A stretch of DNA of 50,572 nucleotides from DASPLH01 sp035627675 (GTDB taxonomy: Bacteria; Acidobacteriota; Terriglobia; Terriglobales; Acidobacteriaceae), in assembly GCA_035627675.1 (NCBI GenBank), contig DASPLH010000061.1, positions 1-50,572 of the forward strand, given 5' to 3'. Of this stretch, positions 42,753 through 50,572 are shown in pieces. Numbering within the stretch: the first letter of the stretch is position 1; each line of letters starts with the position of its first letter. Made by a program: the position numbers and the translations under genes. A model generated the notes under the pieces. The model had not been told where the DNA came from, made no database searches, and worked only from the letters and a program-made list of their open reading frames with translations.

Positions 42753-43406
42753 GTGGCAACGAGCGCTCAAGCCCAACCCGCAGTCGTTTCCTTGCTGAGT
42801 TCCGATCCGATTCTGACTTCGGAGTTCCAGAACATCTGCTATGTGCGCGGACTCCAATTGCATCAGCTGCGCAGAAAATTTGGGCCGCATGCTTCCGAAC
42901 TGCCGGAGTCCATCGTCTATGCCATCGACTCGCAGTTCGACCCGGCCGATCCCACGTCTGTCGTTGCCGACGTGCTCAGCGCGCGTCCTGGCGCACGCAT
43001 CCTTGTAGTCGCGCCTGAATTCGACCGGTCGGCAATCTTCCCGATGCTGTCCATGGGAGTTCGAGGCCTTCTTCGCCGCCGCGAAGTGCACGACCAACTC
43101 GGCGCTGCCATCGAGGCGATCGGGGGCGGAGGCTTCTGGATTCCGCGCGCCCTCCTGTCGGCGTTCATCGACTCGGTGATCGCCTCCGTGCGGCGCACCA
43201 GGTTCGCTCTGGGCCGCGCCGATCTCGACGAGCTGGATGAGAATGTGCTCGATGCTCTGCTGGAACACCGCAGCGACATTGAGATCGCGAAAGATCTCAA
43301 CCTCACGGTCGAGCACGCCCACCAGCGAATTGCTGAGCTGTTGAGGAAATTCGGGGTCCGCCGGCGAGCCGACTTACTCCTTCTCGGCTATGCACAGGGT
43401 GGATAG
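42753..43406 (+). CDS. LuxR-type DNA-binding regulator with degenerate receiver domain
   Basis: A 217-residue protein. Residues about 10-125 follow the fold of a CheY receiver (VVSLLSSDPILTSEFQNICY, then ARILVVAPEFD, then GVRGLLRRREVHDQLGAAIE), but the acidic pocket and phospho-acceptor aspartate are not evident. The C-terminal 65 residues are a LuxR/GerE-like helix-turn-helix (LDALLEHRSDIEIAKDLNLT, then HQRIAELLRKFGVRRRADLL). It probably binds DNA without phosphorelay control. The start is uncertain: GTG at 42753 begins the folded region, while an ATG at 42612 lies on the edge of the terminator and adds unlikely sequence. No kinase adjoins it. Confidence 0.7.
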   Translation: MATSAQAQPAVVSLLSSDPILTSEFQNICYVRGLQLHQLRRKFGPHASELPESIVYAIDSQFDPADPTSVVADVLSARPGARILVVAPEFDRSAIFPMLSMGVRGLLRRREVHDQLGAAIEAIGGGGFWIPRALLSAFIDSVIASVRRTRFALGRADLDELDENVLDALLEHRSDIEIAKDLNLTVEHAHQRIAELLRKFGVRRRADLLLLGYAQGG

Positions 43407-43456
43407 ATACAACAGAAATGCCCACGGCGGCACATGGGCTTTCCACTGCGATTCCC

Positions 43457-44254
43457 CTATTTCGGTACGGGCAGCGTCTGCCGAGTTTTCAGTCCTTGCT
43501 CTGTTCCCTGCCCCTGCTGCGCCCCCTGCGACATCGCTGCCAACTCCGACGGACGATACTTCGGGGTGCTGATGTAGCCGTGGATCCGGTCCTTCGTGAT
43601 CTGGTTGATGACGACGGCGATCGGCTGCTCGTTGGTGCCCGTGTAGAACATCGCCGGCTCGTAGAGGTTGACGTGCTTCTTCTGGAGTTTCACGTCGTCC
43701 ACCATCAACTCAAGGTCGGCGTACTGCTTCTTCGTGTTTGCCTTCTTCAGCTTGATACCCACGGGACCGTGCGTGCGGAACTCCTTCGACTTCAGCACGT
43801 CGAACTCGTAGTAGTGTCGCTCCCCCTTGCGCTGGAGCACGACCAACTCGTCATGCGTGCGCGCAATCGATCCCTGCAACTCCGTCCGAGTATTCGCCAG
43901 GTCGGCCCTGGTCGCCTCCAGCGCCCTTCCCTGCTCGTCGAGTCGCGACTCGATCTTCTGCCAGCGGCCGTCGGCCATCCGCACCATCCGCGTCGAACTG
44001 CGCCGCTGCGGGCGCGCCGCCGTGCGCTTTGCCGCGGCTGCCTGAGCCGGCTTGGCCGCGGCCATCTCGTTCAGCTTCGCCGTCAGCTGCTCGAGCTGCG
44101 CATTCGTGCTCTTCAGAGAAGCCGCAATCTGCTCGTTCTGAGCCGCGGCCGCCTTCGCCGCATTGTGCTCATGAACCGCATACGCACCTGCGCCCATGCA
44201 CCCCAAGGCCAGCACACCCATCATCAGCTTCGCACGGAACCCATTTCCGTCCAT
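43457..44254 (-). CDS. Membrane-anchored coiled-coil protein of unknown function
   Basis: A 265-residue protein with one N-terminal membrane segment (LMMGVLALGCMGAGAYAV, about 10-27). A heptad-like helix follows (AAQNEQIAASLKSTNAQLEQ), then an alanine-rich basic stretch, a second helical part (about 100-150), and a C-terminal beta domain (EFDVLKSKEFRTHGPVGIKL, AMFYTGTNEQPIAVVINQIT, GYISTPKYRP). The domain order recalls envelope proteins found in acidobacteria without assigned role. GGAGGG lies 5 nt before the ATG at 44254. Confidence 0.6.
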   Translation of the reverse strand: MDGNGFRAKLMMGVLALGCMGAGAYAVHEHNAAKAAAAQNEQIAASLKSTNAQLEQLTAKLNEMAAAKPAQAAAAKRTAARPQRRSSTRMVRMADGRWQKIESRLDEQGRALEATRADLANTRTELQGSIARTHDELVVLQRKGERHYYEFDVLKSKEFRTHGPVGIKLKKANTKKQYADLELMVDDVKLQKKHVNLYEPAMFYTGTNEQPIAVVINQITKDRIHGYISTPKYRPSELAAMSQGAQQGQGTEQGLKTRQTLPVPK

Positions 44255-44566
44255 CACGCCCTCCAACCTGCGTCGAGAGCACAGCAACGCGGATGCCAAG
44301 CGACGTGGACCGACAACCCTCGCCGGTCCAGCGACTTATGCGCAGGGATCGAACTCCGGATCAACATCCAGCTATGTAGATTTGCCAGAACACGCGCAGC
44401 TTTGCCGGTAACACCTGTCGGTTACCCGATTTTCGTCATCCTGAGCGAGGAGGCGCGACATCACGCGGCGGAGCCGCAGATGCGCCTCCGACTCGAAGGA
44501 CCTTCCGGCTTGGCCTCCTCAGAAAGTTCGCGAAACCTCCGAAACTACCGAAACCTCCCGAAGCCT
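44255..44566. other. Intergenic region with family A repeat
   Basis: About 310 bp between two minus-strand genes. A full family A repeat occupies 44435-44510, and an unrelated A+T-poor tract lies either side. No gene or promoter was recognised. Confidence 0.55.
44435..44510. repeat. Dispersed palindromic intergenic repeat, family A
   Basis: Opens GTCATCCTGAGCGAGGAGGC and closes AAGGACCTTCCGG. The inner part resembles the copy at 36228. Confidence 0.85.
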
Positions 44567-45583
44567 TTATCCCCGAGCCTCGCGCACCACATCTGCGATC
44601 GCGCGTATCACCGCGTCCGGTTGGTCCAGTTGAATCCAGTGGCCGCTATCCTCAACCACCACGTGCCGCCCGTTTACGGTTTGCGCCGCCAACCGGCGGT
44701 GTGCCTCGACCTCTTCGTCCGGCAACGACGACGCCGACATCACGATCAGCGGCAGGTACGGGCGGAGCGACGTCGTCGCCACCTGCGCTGCACTCTCCGG
44801 CATGGATTCAATCTGGCTCGCCAGCGAACGGTAGAACCGCGCCTGTGTCCATATCGCTGCGAGCATGGGACGCAGTTCGCTCGGGACCCGCTCCATCGGC
44901 GCGATGATCCGTTCCGAACGTCCTGCGAGGATTCCGCCGCTCACCGCAGCCGCCGCGAATCTTGCCGACCGGCGCGCGCCGCGCCGCGCCAGGGCGGCCG
45001 TCAGCCGCGCAATTCCCAGGTGCGCCACCATCGCACCGCGGCGCGCCAGCATGGCTCCCGCCCACAGTTTGCGACGCTGCTCCGCCGTTGGACGCATCCA
45101 CCCCTCGGCAACCGCCGGATCCAGCACAACCATGCCGCCGACTTCCTCCGGATGTTGCGCGGCGAACAATCGGCACGTCAGTCCGCCATATGAATGTCCA
45201 ACCAGGACGTAAGGCTTTGGGACCTCCGCCGCCTCCAGCAGCGCATGCAATTCGTCGGCGATACGTTGTGCGGTGCGAGGCTCCGGCCCAGCCTCGCTGA
45301 ACCCCATCCCCGCCCGGTCGTAAGCAAACGTCCCGGTGATCTTCGCAATTTCCGGCTGCACCAGTGCCCAGCTGATCGACGACGCCCCAAGCGCCGCCTC
45401 GAACACTACGGTCGGCTTGCCTTCGCCGGCGGCGATCGCGTGCAGGCGATGACGGTTCACAGCCACCATGCGTCCGGGAGGAGGCCAACGTCGCCGGTCG
45501 CGAGCGCTGCCCACGAGCTGATACGCGATCCCCGCCGCGGCCAGCACCGCGATCCCCGCCACGATGTAACCCCACCACGTCAC
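44567..45583 (-). CDS. Membrane-anchored alpha/beta hydrolase
   Basis: A 338-residue hydrolase. An N-terminal hydrophobic anchor (GYIVAGIAVLAAAGIAYQLV) is followed by the strand TVVFEAALGASSISW, nucleophile elbow GHSYGG, LDPAVAEGW lid region, and final histidine in VEDSGHWIQLDQPD. Substrate unknown; the fold includes lipases and esterases. A GTG at 45583 is chosen as start because it begins the anchor; the frame upstream to 45700 crosses a family A repeat stub and has no likeness. Confidence in the start is moderate. Confidence 0.8.
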   Translation of the reverse strand: MTWWGYIVAGIAVLAAAGIAYQLVGSARDRRRWPPPGRMVAVNRHRLHAIAAGEGKPTVVFEAALGASSISWALVQPEIAKITGTFAYDRAGMGFSEAGPEPRTAQRIADELHALLEAAEVPKPYVLVGHSYGGLTCRLFAAQHPEEVGGMVVLDPAVAEGWMRPTAEQRRKLWAGAMLARRGAMVAHLGIARLTAALARRGARRSARFAAAAVSGGILAGRSERIIAPMERVPSELRPMLAAIWTQARFYRSLASQIESMPESAAQVATTSLRPYLPLIVMSASSLPDEEVEAHRRLAAQTVNGRHVVVEDSGHWIQLDQPDAVIRAIADVVREARG

Positions 45584-45641
45584 CGCGCCAGTGTAGAACG
45601 GATTGCGCCAACCCGTACCCTGGAAGACGCAAGAAGATGTT

Positions 45642-45674
45642 CGCCGTCCCGGACGAAGCGAAGGAGCCGCTGTT
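45642..45674. repeat. Short form of family A repeat
   Basis: CGTCCCGGACGAAGCGAAGG followed by AGCCGCTGTTC, a variant of the copy at 9970. Confidence 0.6.
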
Positions 45675-45726
45675 CGATTGGACACTTGCGGCACTCGCAC
45701 ACGACAATGATCACGAGGCTCAAATC

Positions 45727-45924
45727 ATGCCGTTCGTCTGGCTAGTCGAATGCAAAACCTGCATGCAGCGGTTCGCCGTGGAACCGCGCGAGATCGGGTC
45801 CGGCAAGAGCATGGACATATCGCGTCCCGATACACCTCCGCGCAGCTTCGAGTGCCCGCACTGTCACGAATCCCACGAGTACAGCTTCGCCGACTACATC
45901 CCAGGCGAAGGGCGCCTGCATTGA
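45727..45924 (+). CDS. Small zinc-ribbon protein
   Basis: A 65-residue protein with two CxxC pairs (CKTC near residue 9 and CPHC near residue 43) and a following histidine in CHESHEYSF. It is probably a one-zinc ribbon. The sequence PRSFECPHCHESHEYSFADY resembles small acidobacterial ribbons of unknown role. GAGG lies 8 nt before the ATG at 45727. It precedes the kinase gene by 150 bp. Confidence 0.7.
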   Translation: MPFVWLVECKTCMQRFAVEPREIGSGKSMDISRPDTPPRSFECPHCHESHEYSFADYIPGEGRLH

Positions 45925-45995
45925 CCTCGCAAGAACCCGACGCAAGTTGAGCTTTGTCGTAAACCCGACCTCCGGCAAGCTTGCACAACTTCTTC

Positions 45996-46024
45996 GTAAC
46001 AGTCAGACGCTCTGGTGCTAGAAT
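45996..46024 (+). promoter_or_regulatory. Candidate promoter of the receiver-PAS-kinase gene
   Basis: GTAACA (45996-46001), 17-bp spacer and TAGAAT (46019-46024); four and five consensus matches. About 50 bp before the ATG at 46075. Confidence 0.5.
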
Positions 46025-46074
46025 GCCCGCTGATTGGGACGGCTTCCGAGGGTAGCGGCCCCAAGTGGGTGACA

Positions 46075-47610
46075 ATGTCCGCTGTGCAATCGCGAACAAT
46101 CCTGTGCGTTGACGACGAAGCCGCCGCGCTGAGTCTGCGCGCCTCGATCCTGGAGGCCGAAGGATTCACGGTTCTCACCGCCAACAATGCGGAGCAAGGT
46201 CTTTCGGCGTTCCGCTCCAACAGCGTTGACGTGGTCGTGTCCGACCATCTGCTGGGGCGCCAGACAGGCACGCAGATGGCACGCGAAATGAAATTGCTGA
46301 AGCCGAACGTGCCGATCCTCATCCTCTCCGGCACCACCGAAGTCCCAACCGACATCCGCAACGCCGACGGATTCATCAGCAAGCTCGAAGGCCCGCAGCA
46401 ACTTATCGCCAAGATCAGCGAACTTCTCGAACAGGCCCGTTCCGCCCCCGCCCGGCCCGATACCGAAACCGACAGCGACCTGGCTAAGGCATACGAAGAG
46501 CTGCGCAGCAGCCAGGCAAGACTCGCGGGCATCGTTGCGTCCACCATGGACGCCATCATCACCGTGGATGAGCAGCAGCGCATCGTGCTCTTCAACGCGG
46601 CCGCCGAGAGAATCTTCGGCCACCGGGTGGAAGACATCATGGGACAGCCGCTCGACCGGCTCATACCCGAGGGTGCCCGCGCCGCTCATCGCCTTCACGT
46701 CCGGAACTTCGGGCAGACCGGCGTCACCACGCGTTCCATGCACTCTCCTCGCATGTTGAACGGACTCCGGTCCGACGGCGAGGAGTTCCCTATCGAAGCG
46801 ACGATCTCGCAGGTCGAGGCCGCCGGACAGAAGCTCTACACGGTCGTCCTGCGCGACATCACCGAGCGCAAACGCGCCGAGGAAGAACTGCACAAATCCG
46901 AAAGGCTGGCGCAAGCCGGGCGGATGGCAGCCACGGTTGCCCACGAGATCAATAATCCTCTCGAGAGCGTCGTGAACGCGTTGTACCTCGTCGAGCGCTC
47001 GCCCGAACTCAGCGACCGCAGCCTCAACCTGGTCCGCACCGCGCAGGAAGAGCTCAGCCGGGTCGTCCAGATCACCAAGCTCACGCTGGGCTTCTCGCGG
47101 CAGGAAGAACGCGTGGTCTCTGAGGTTTCTCCACTCGAGCTGATCGAAAACGTTCTCGCCCTGTACGGACGCAAGATGCGCACTCTGAATGTGCGAGTCG
47201 AAAGGCGCTTCGAAACCGAGTCGAAGATCAAGGCCGTGGCTGGCGAGATACGACAGGTTCTGTCGAATCTCATCGTCAACGCCGCCGACGCGCTGTCCGA
47301 GACGGGAGACCGCCTCGTCATCCACGTCTATGACTCCGTGGACTGGAGCGACCTTTCACGAAGGGGCGTCCGCGTCTCGGTCGCCGACAATGGACCGGGC
47401 ATCGGCTTCGAGGAACAGACCCGCATTTTCGAGCCCTTCTTCAGCACAAAGGGCAAGAAAGGAACCGGCCTTGGCCTGTGGATCTCCATGGCGCTCGTCA
47501 AGAAACATGGCGGCTCCATCCGCGTCAGGAGTTCGCGCGTGCGCGGCAGATCGGGAACGGTTTTCTCCGTTTTTCTTCCCTTTGAACACGTCTTCGAAGT
47601 CGCCGGCTGA
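46075..47610 (+). CDS. Hybrid histidine kinase: receiver-PAS-HisKA-HATPase
   Basis: A 511-residue cytoplasmic kinase. A receiver comes first (about 8-120; CVDDEAAALSL, phospho-acceptor D57 in VVSDHLLG, lysine in FISKLEGP). A coiled linker leads to a PAS domain (about 155-275; MDAIITVDEQQRIVLFNAAA, VVLRDITERKRAEEEL). HisKA has H290 in TVAHEINNPLESV, and HATPase has LSNLIVNAADAL, DNGPGIGFEE and GTGLGLWIS. Having the receiver at the N-terminus suggests it is a phosphorelay intermediate that receives phosphate from another kinase and controls its own transmitter. No response regulator adjoins it. The ATG at 46075 is preferred over an earlier one at 46015. Confidence 0.9.
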   Translation: MSAVQSRTILCVDDEAAALSLRASILEAEGFTVLTANNAEQGLSAFRSNSVDVVVSDHLLGRQTGTQMAREMKLLKPNVPILILSGTTEVPTDIRNADGFISKLEGPQQLIAKISELLEQARSAPARPDTETDSDLAKAYEELRSSQARLAGIVASTMDAIITVDEQQRIVLFNAAAERIFGHRVEDIMGQPLDRLIPEGARAAHRLHVRNFGQTGVTTRSMHSPRMLNGLRSDGEEFPIEATISQVEAAGQKLYTVVLRDITERKRAEEELHKSERLAQAGRMAATVAHEINNPLESVVNALYLVERSPELSDRSLNLVRTAQEELSRVVQITKLTLGFSRQEERVVSEVSPLELIENVLALYGRKMRTLNVRVERRFETESKIKAVAGEIRQVLSNLIVNAADALSETGDRLVIHVYDSVDWSDLSRRGVRVSVADNGPGIGFEEQTRIFEPFFSTKGKKGTGLGLWISMALVKKHGGSIRVRSSRVRGRSGTVFSVFLPFEHVFEVAG

Positions 47611-47615
47611 CGACG

Positions 47616-48728
47616 TCAGACCTGCGATCGCAGGACGATCCGCAGCAGCTCGCTCCGCTTCCACAAACGCATGCGCGGTCCCCACGTTCCCGTGCCGCGC
47701 CCCACGATCGCCGTCATTCCGTTCACGTCGTAACGGCCGTTCAGGAGCGGAAATGCCATGTTTACCAGGTAAGTGAACGGCCATATCTGTCCGTTGTGCG
47801 TATGGCCGGAGAGCATCAGGTTGGCGCCGTTCTGCGAGGCGCGCTCGGCATGCAGCGGCGTATGTGAAACGAACACGGTTGCGCCTGCTGCACGATTCGC
47901 CAGCGCCCGGTCCACCGCCGAGATCGCAGCCTGTTCGTTGCGCGCCCGGAACGCCACGTCGTCCACCCCTGCGATCGTCAGTCCTGGTAGCGCCTCGGCA
48001 TTCTCGTCACGCAGTACGCGAAACCCTGCCCGCCCAAATAACTCGAGGATGGGGCGCGGTCCTGCATAGAGTTCGTGGTTGCCCGTCACGACGAACACTC
48101 CTCGAGGAGCGCGGATCTCCTGCAACACGGGCAGCCACCCGTCATGCGTGTCGCGCGAAGCCTCGAAGATATCGCCGGCGAGGATGATGAGGTCCGGTCG
48201 CAGCGACTGGAATTGCGCTGCCCGCGCCCGCGCCCAGCGATGTCCGAGCATGGAGCCGAGGTGCATGTCGCTGGCCACCACGACCACGGTCCCGTCTGCC
48301 GCCTTGGGGAGACCAGGCATGCGCACCTCGTATTCGGTCACCACCGGAGCGCGAACTGCCTGCACGACGGACACGAAGATCAGCACCACGGCTACCGCAA
48401 GGGCACCCGTGCGGATGAGCGGCACCCATTGCTTCATCAGGAATCCGAAGCCGGTCAGGAGGTCGGCGGCAAGAAATGCGGCGAGAAGAAGAAAGACGAC
48501 GCCGATCCAGTTCGCGCCGACATATTCCAGCACGTGCGAAATGCTATTGATTTCCAGCCGCTCCAGCACACGGGCAGCGATGTAGCTGGCGCCCAGGAGC
48601 ACGCCTCCCGCCACCAGGGCCCACACCGGAATATGCCGCGATACAAAAGGAATGGAGGCGACACGCCTCAGCACATAGGCATGCATCAGCGCCCAGATCA
48701 GCAGAACAACGATGAAGAACAATCGCAA
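47616..48728 (-). CDS. Membrane-anchored metallophosphoesterase (YaeI/YkuE-like, TTG start)
   Basis: A 370-residue protein with about four N-terminal TM helices (to about 125). The cytoplasmic or external calcineurin-like domain carries SDMHLG, GDIFEA, GNHELY, VFVSHTPLH and SGHTHNGQ. The second motif reads GDxxE rather than GDxxD. Relatives of YaeI hydrolyse lipid-linked or nucleotide phosphates. The start is TTG (48728, or 48722 with GGAGG 9 nt upstream); no ATG precedes the first helix. A TACAAT just upstream (48748-48743) may be its -10. The stop lies 5 bp from the convergent kinase stop. Confidence 0.85.
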   Translation of the reverse strand: MRLFFIVVLLIWALMHAYVLRRVASIPFVSRHIPVWALVAGGVLLGASYIAARVLERLEINSISHVLEYVGANWIGVVFLLLAAFLAADLLTGFGFLMKQWVPLIRTGALAVAVVLIFVSVVQAVRAPVVTEYEVRMPGLPKAADGTVVVVASDMHLGSMLGHRWARARAAQFQSLRPDLIILAGDIFEASRDTHDGWLPVLQEIRAPRGVFVVTGNHELYAGPRPILELFGRAGFRVLRDENAEALPGLTIAGVDDVAFRARNEQAAISAVDRALANRAAGATVFVSHTPLHAERASQNGANLMLSGHTHNGQIWPFTYLVNMAFPLLNGRYDVNGMTAIVGRGTGTWGPRMRLWKRSELLRIVLRSQV

Positions 48729-48750
48729 GGGCCTCCGGCTTCATTGTACC

Positions 48751-48788
48751 GGGTGCCCCACATCCGCCCGCAGTTGGCGAATGTGGGA
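48751..48788. repeat. Family B second-type hairpin, solo copy
   Basis: GTGCCCCACATCCGCC with GGCGAATGTGGG. It matches the copy at 41658 and the second hairpin of the array at 10.5 kb. Confidence 0.75.
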
Positions 48789-48793
48789 AGCGC

Positions 48794-49456
48794 TCACGAC
48801 ACTCCCACGGCCTTGACTTTCGCTTTCCTGCGATCCGCGAGCAGGCCTCTCCACGCCAGGAAGAACGACGGCAGGAAAGCCGCGGCGACAATCGACGTCC
48901 ATACGACCTCGATCAATCCGAGCACCCCGAGGGCCGCGATCGGCGGAATCGGCAGAATCGCGCGCACCACCAGGAATACCGCCGCGAACGGATAGCTCCG
49001 GATCATCCATTCGCGATGCTGCTGGATGTTGCCCATGCGTATGCAGTACACGGCGGTCGCTGTGGTTACGATCCAGCCGAGCGACTGCGACACAGCCGCC
49101 ATGAACAGTTCCGGAGGACCGAGCTTCGCCGCAACCACTACCGAGGTCGGAGCCGAGATCGCAACGCACGCAACGTACACGCGCCCGGTGATCCGATGCA
49201 GCTTGAGATGGCGCTGGCGCAAGCGGTTGGAGAACTGGAAGGGAGCGGCGAAGAGCGCGATCGCTCCGAAGATTCCGTGCATCAGCATCCAGCCCGGAAT
49301 TGCCGCATACCGCTGTCGAAGCGGAGAGTCAGGGTCAAGCAGAGCAAGGTCTCTCGTAAAGATCGTCACAAGCAACATCACGCCCAGCACGGCGAACATC
49401 GTTGACTTGGCTGAGAAGTAGCGTTTGCCCGCGGAGGGAAGACCCACAGTGGCCAT
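48794..49456 (-). CDS. DUF2306-like multi-pass membrane protein
   Basis: A 220-residue protein with about six TM helices (first MFAVLGVMLLVTIFT). Conserved polar motifs match DUF2306: RQRHLKLHRITGRVYV, then GNIQQHREWMIRSYPFAAVF. The histidines and arginines could bind heme or ions, but no activity is established. CCTGAGG lies just before the ATG at 49456; the frame upstream to 49570 has no likeness. It is 65 bp upstream of the phosphoesterase gene, separated by a family B repeat. Confidence 0.82.
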   Translation of the reverse strand: MATVGLPSAGKRYFSAKSTMFAVLGVMLLVTIFTRDLALLDPDSPLRQRYAAIPGWMLMHGIFGAIALFAAPFQFSNRLRQRHLKLHRITGRVYVACVAISAPTSVVVAAKLGPPELFMAAVSQSLGWIVTTATAVYCIRMGNIQQHREWMIRSYPFAAVFLVVRAILPIPPIAALGVLGLIEVVWTSIVAAAFLPSFFLAWRGLLADRRKAKVKAVGVS

Positions 49457-49730
49457 AGGTACCTCAGGAGGGACGCCGGCGCCCCACGCACCAGCGCGAA
49501 ATTGCCGGGCAGGATACTCCGAAAATCCGGAGCGCACAATTGCCATTTCACCCCAAATTCCACTTAACACCGGCAGAGCATACGGCTGTCGAGGGTCAGA
49601 CTATCCACGGCACGTTTTGCGCGTTCTGGGGTAGAATCTCCCGCCTCAAGGGAGCCGCCCGCGGCCGAGGTGTCCACGCAGGCGCCGGGGCGCGGCTGCT
49701 GTTTGGCAGTCCAACTCGCGAGGAAAAATC

Positions 49731-50572
49731 ATGGCCGTTCACCGCGTTCACGTCATGCCGGAGTCGCAGCCCACGCCGGAGCGCGTCTTCGCCGCCGCCC
49801 ACGCTTATCAGACCAGCAATGCACTGAAGACCGCGGTCGAACTGGACCTGTTCACCGCCATTCACGAGGGTGCCGACACGGCCGCCACGCTTGCCGACCG
49901 GCTCAAGTCCACCGAGCGCCGCGTACGCATCCTGTGCGACTTCCTCGTCACGGACGGCTTCCTTTCCAAGCGCGACAGCACCTACTCGCTCGCGCCCGAT
50001 GCAGTGGCGTTTCTGGTCAAATCTTCGCCCGCGTATCTTGGCGACACGTTGCGATTCCTGCTCGGCGCGGGCGTGCTCGCCTATCACGAGCAGCTTACGA
50101 ACGTGATGCGCAACGGCATAACGCAGGACCAGAGCAGCGTCGCGCCGAACAACGAGCTCTGGGTCGAGTTCGCCCGCAACATGGCTCCGCTCATGCGCAT
50201 GCCCGCCGAAATGATGGCCGAGCGCCTCGGCGCCGACAACGGCGAGCCCTGGCATGTACTCGACATCGCTGCGGGGCACGGCACCTTCGGTATTACCATC
50301 GCCCGCCGGAATCCCCAGGCCGAAATCCACGCCGTGGATTGGGACGCGGTCCTCAACGTCGCCCGCGAGAACGCCACGCTGGCGGGCGTCTCCAGCCGCT
50401 ACTGGACGATCCCTGGCAGCGCATTTGACGTGGACTTCGGCGGACCCTACGACGTCGCCCTGCTCACCAACTTTCTCCACCATTTCGATTTCGACACGAA
50501 TGTCGCGCTGATCAGGAAAGTGCGTGCCGCACTCAAACCCACCGGGCGCGTCGCCACCCTCGAGTTCGTTCC
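49731..50572 (+). CDS. SAM-dependent O-methyltransferase, acetylserotonin-type (3' truncated)
   Basis: The visible 280 residues start at 49731 with GAGGAAAA 6 nt upstream, and the frame is still open at the window end. An N-terminal winged-helix dimerisation domain (AAHAYQTSNALKTAVELDLF, STERRVRILCDFLV) leads to a Rossmann methyltransferase with motif I VLDIAAGHGTFGI and the LTNFLHHFD block. This is the class of plant-like O-methyltransferases that act on phenols or polyketides in secondary metabolism. No biosynthetic neighbours are visible because the window stops. A TAGAAT hexamer (49632-49637) may be a -10 element. Confidence 0.87.
   Translation, partial: MAVHRVHVMPESQPTPERVFAAAHAYQTSNALKTAVELDLFTAIHEGADTAATLADRLKSTERRVRILCDFLVTDGFLSKRDSTYSLAPDAVAFLVKSSPAYLGDTLRFLLGAGVLAYHEQLTNVMRNGITQDQSSVAPNNELWVEFARNMAPLMRMPAEMMAERLGADNGEPWHVLDIAAGHGTFGITIARRNPQAEIHAVDWDAVLNVARENATLAGVSSRYWTIPGSAFDVDFGGPYDVALLTNFLHHFDFDTNVALIRKVRAALKPTGRVATLEFV

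Overview
The window is about 50.6 kb of GC-rich bacterial chromosome with short intergenic gaps. There is no rRNA, prophage, transposase or CRISPR array. The gene content suggests an acidobacterium of the Koribacter/Terriglobia type: a GWxTD-domain exported protein, a carboxypeptidase-regulatory-domain beta-barrel protein, DUF2911, many exported serine hydrolases, an HD-GYP regulator, and a dense family of palindromic intergenic repeats. That assignment is an inference from gene families, not from a marker gene.

Layout. 0-8.7 kb: 3' end of a glycerate 2-kinase, an MBL-fold hydrolase, a beta-hydroxyacid dehydrogenase, a stand-alone AmmeMemoRadiSam radical SAM enzyme, an ECF-like sigma factor, an HD-GYP response regulator, a pterin carbinolamine dehydratase and a lipoprotein sugar dehydrogenase. 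8.7-15.4 kb: small envelope proteins, a YciI-like protein, a tandem array of hairpin repeats (10.54-10.93 kb), a TrbI-like exported protein, a fused AmiE-like serine hydrolase/NamZ-like muramidase, and a P-loop kinase with an Arg-rich tail. 15.5-19.5 kb: central glycolysis and export, gap-pgk-tpiA-tRNA-Leu(GAG)-secG, all on the + strand. 19.6-22 kb: a minus-strand operon of alpha/beta hydrolase, two tandem PGPGW membrane proteins and a glyoxalase-II-like MBL protein, with coupled starts. 22.2-26.6 kb: a PDZ/multi-TM/GAF/PAS histidine kinase overlapping an NtrC-type sigma-54 activator. 26.9-31 kb: a serine hydrolase, an MlaE-MlaF lipid-transport pair without MlaD, and a DUF2911 protein. 31.2-35.8 kb: the glycine cleavage operon gcvT-gcvH-gcvPA-gcvPB on the minus strand. 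36-42.6 kb: a Cys-rich miniprotein, a beta-barrel protein and a GWxTD protein on the minus strand, then a MacA-like adaptor and MacB/LolD-like ATPase with no permease nearby. 42.7-50.6 kb: a LuxR-type regulator with a degenerate receiver, a coiled-coil membrane protein, an alpha/beta hydrolase, a zinc-ribbon miniprotein, a receiver-PAS-histidine kinase, a metallophosphoesterase, a DUF2306 protein and a truncated O-methyltransferase.

Functionally the window combines housekeeping metabolism (glycolysis, glycine cleavage), envelope maintenance (muropeptide processing, lipid transport, Sec export, TolC-type efflux) and signalling (two histidine kinases, an NtrC activator, an HD-GYP enzyme, a sigma factor). 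The most distinctive non-coding content is several families of short palindromic repeats between genes, including the hairpin array at 10.5 kb, and a structured leader or ncRNA candidate at about 40.04-40.2 kb. No obviously new multi-gene system was identified. The best candidates for novelty are the AmiE-NamZ fusion, the structured RNA and the two-hairpin repeat family.
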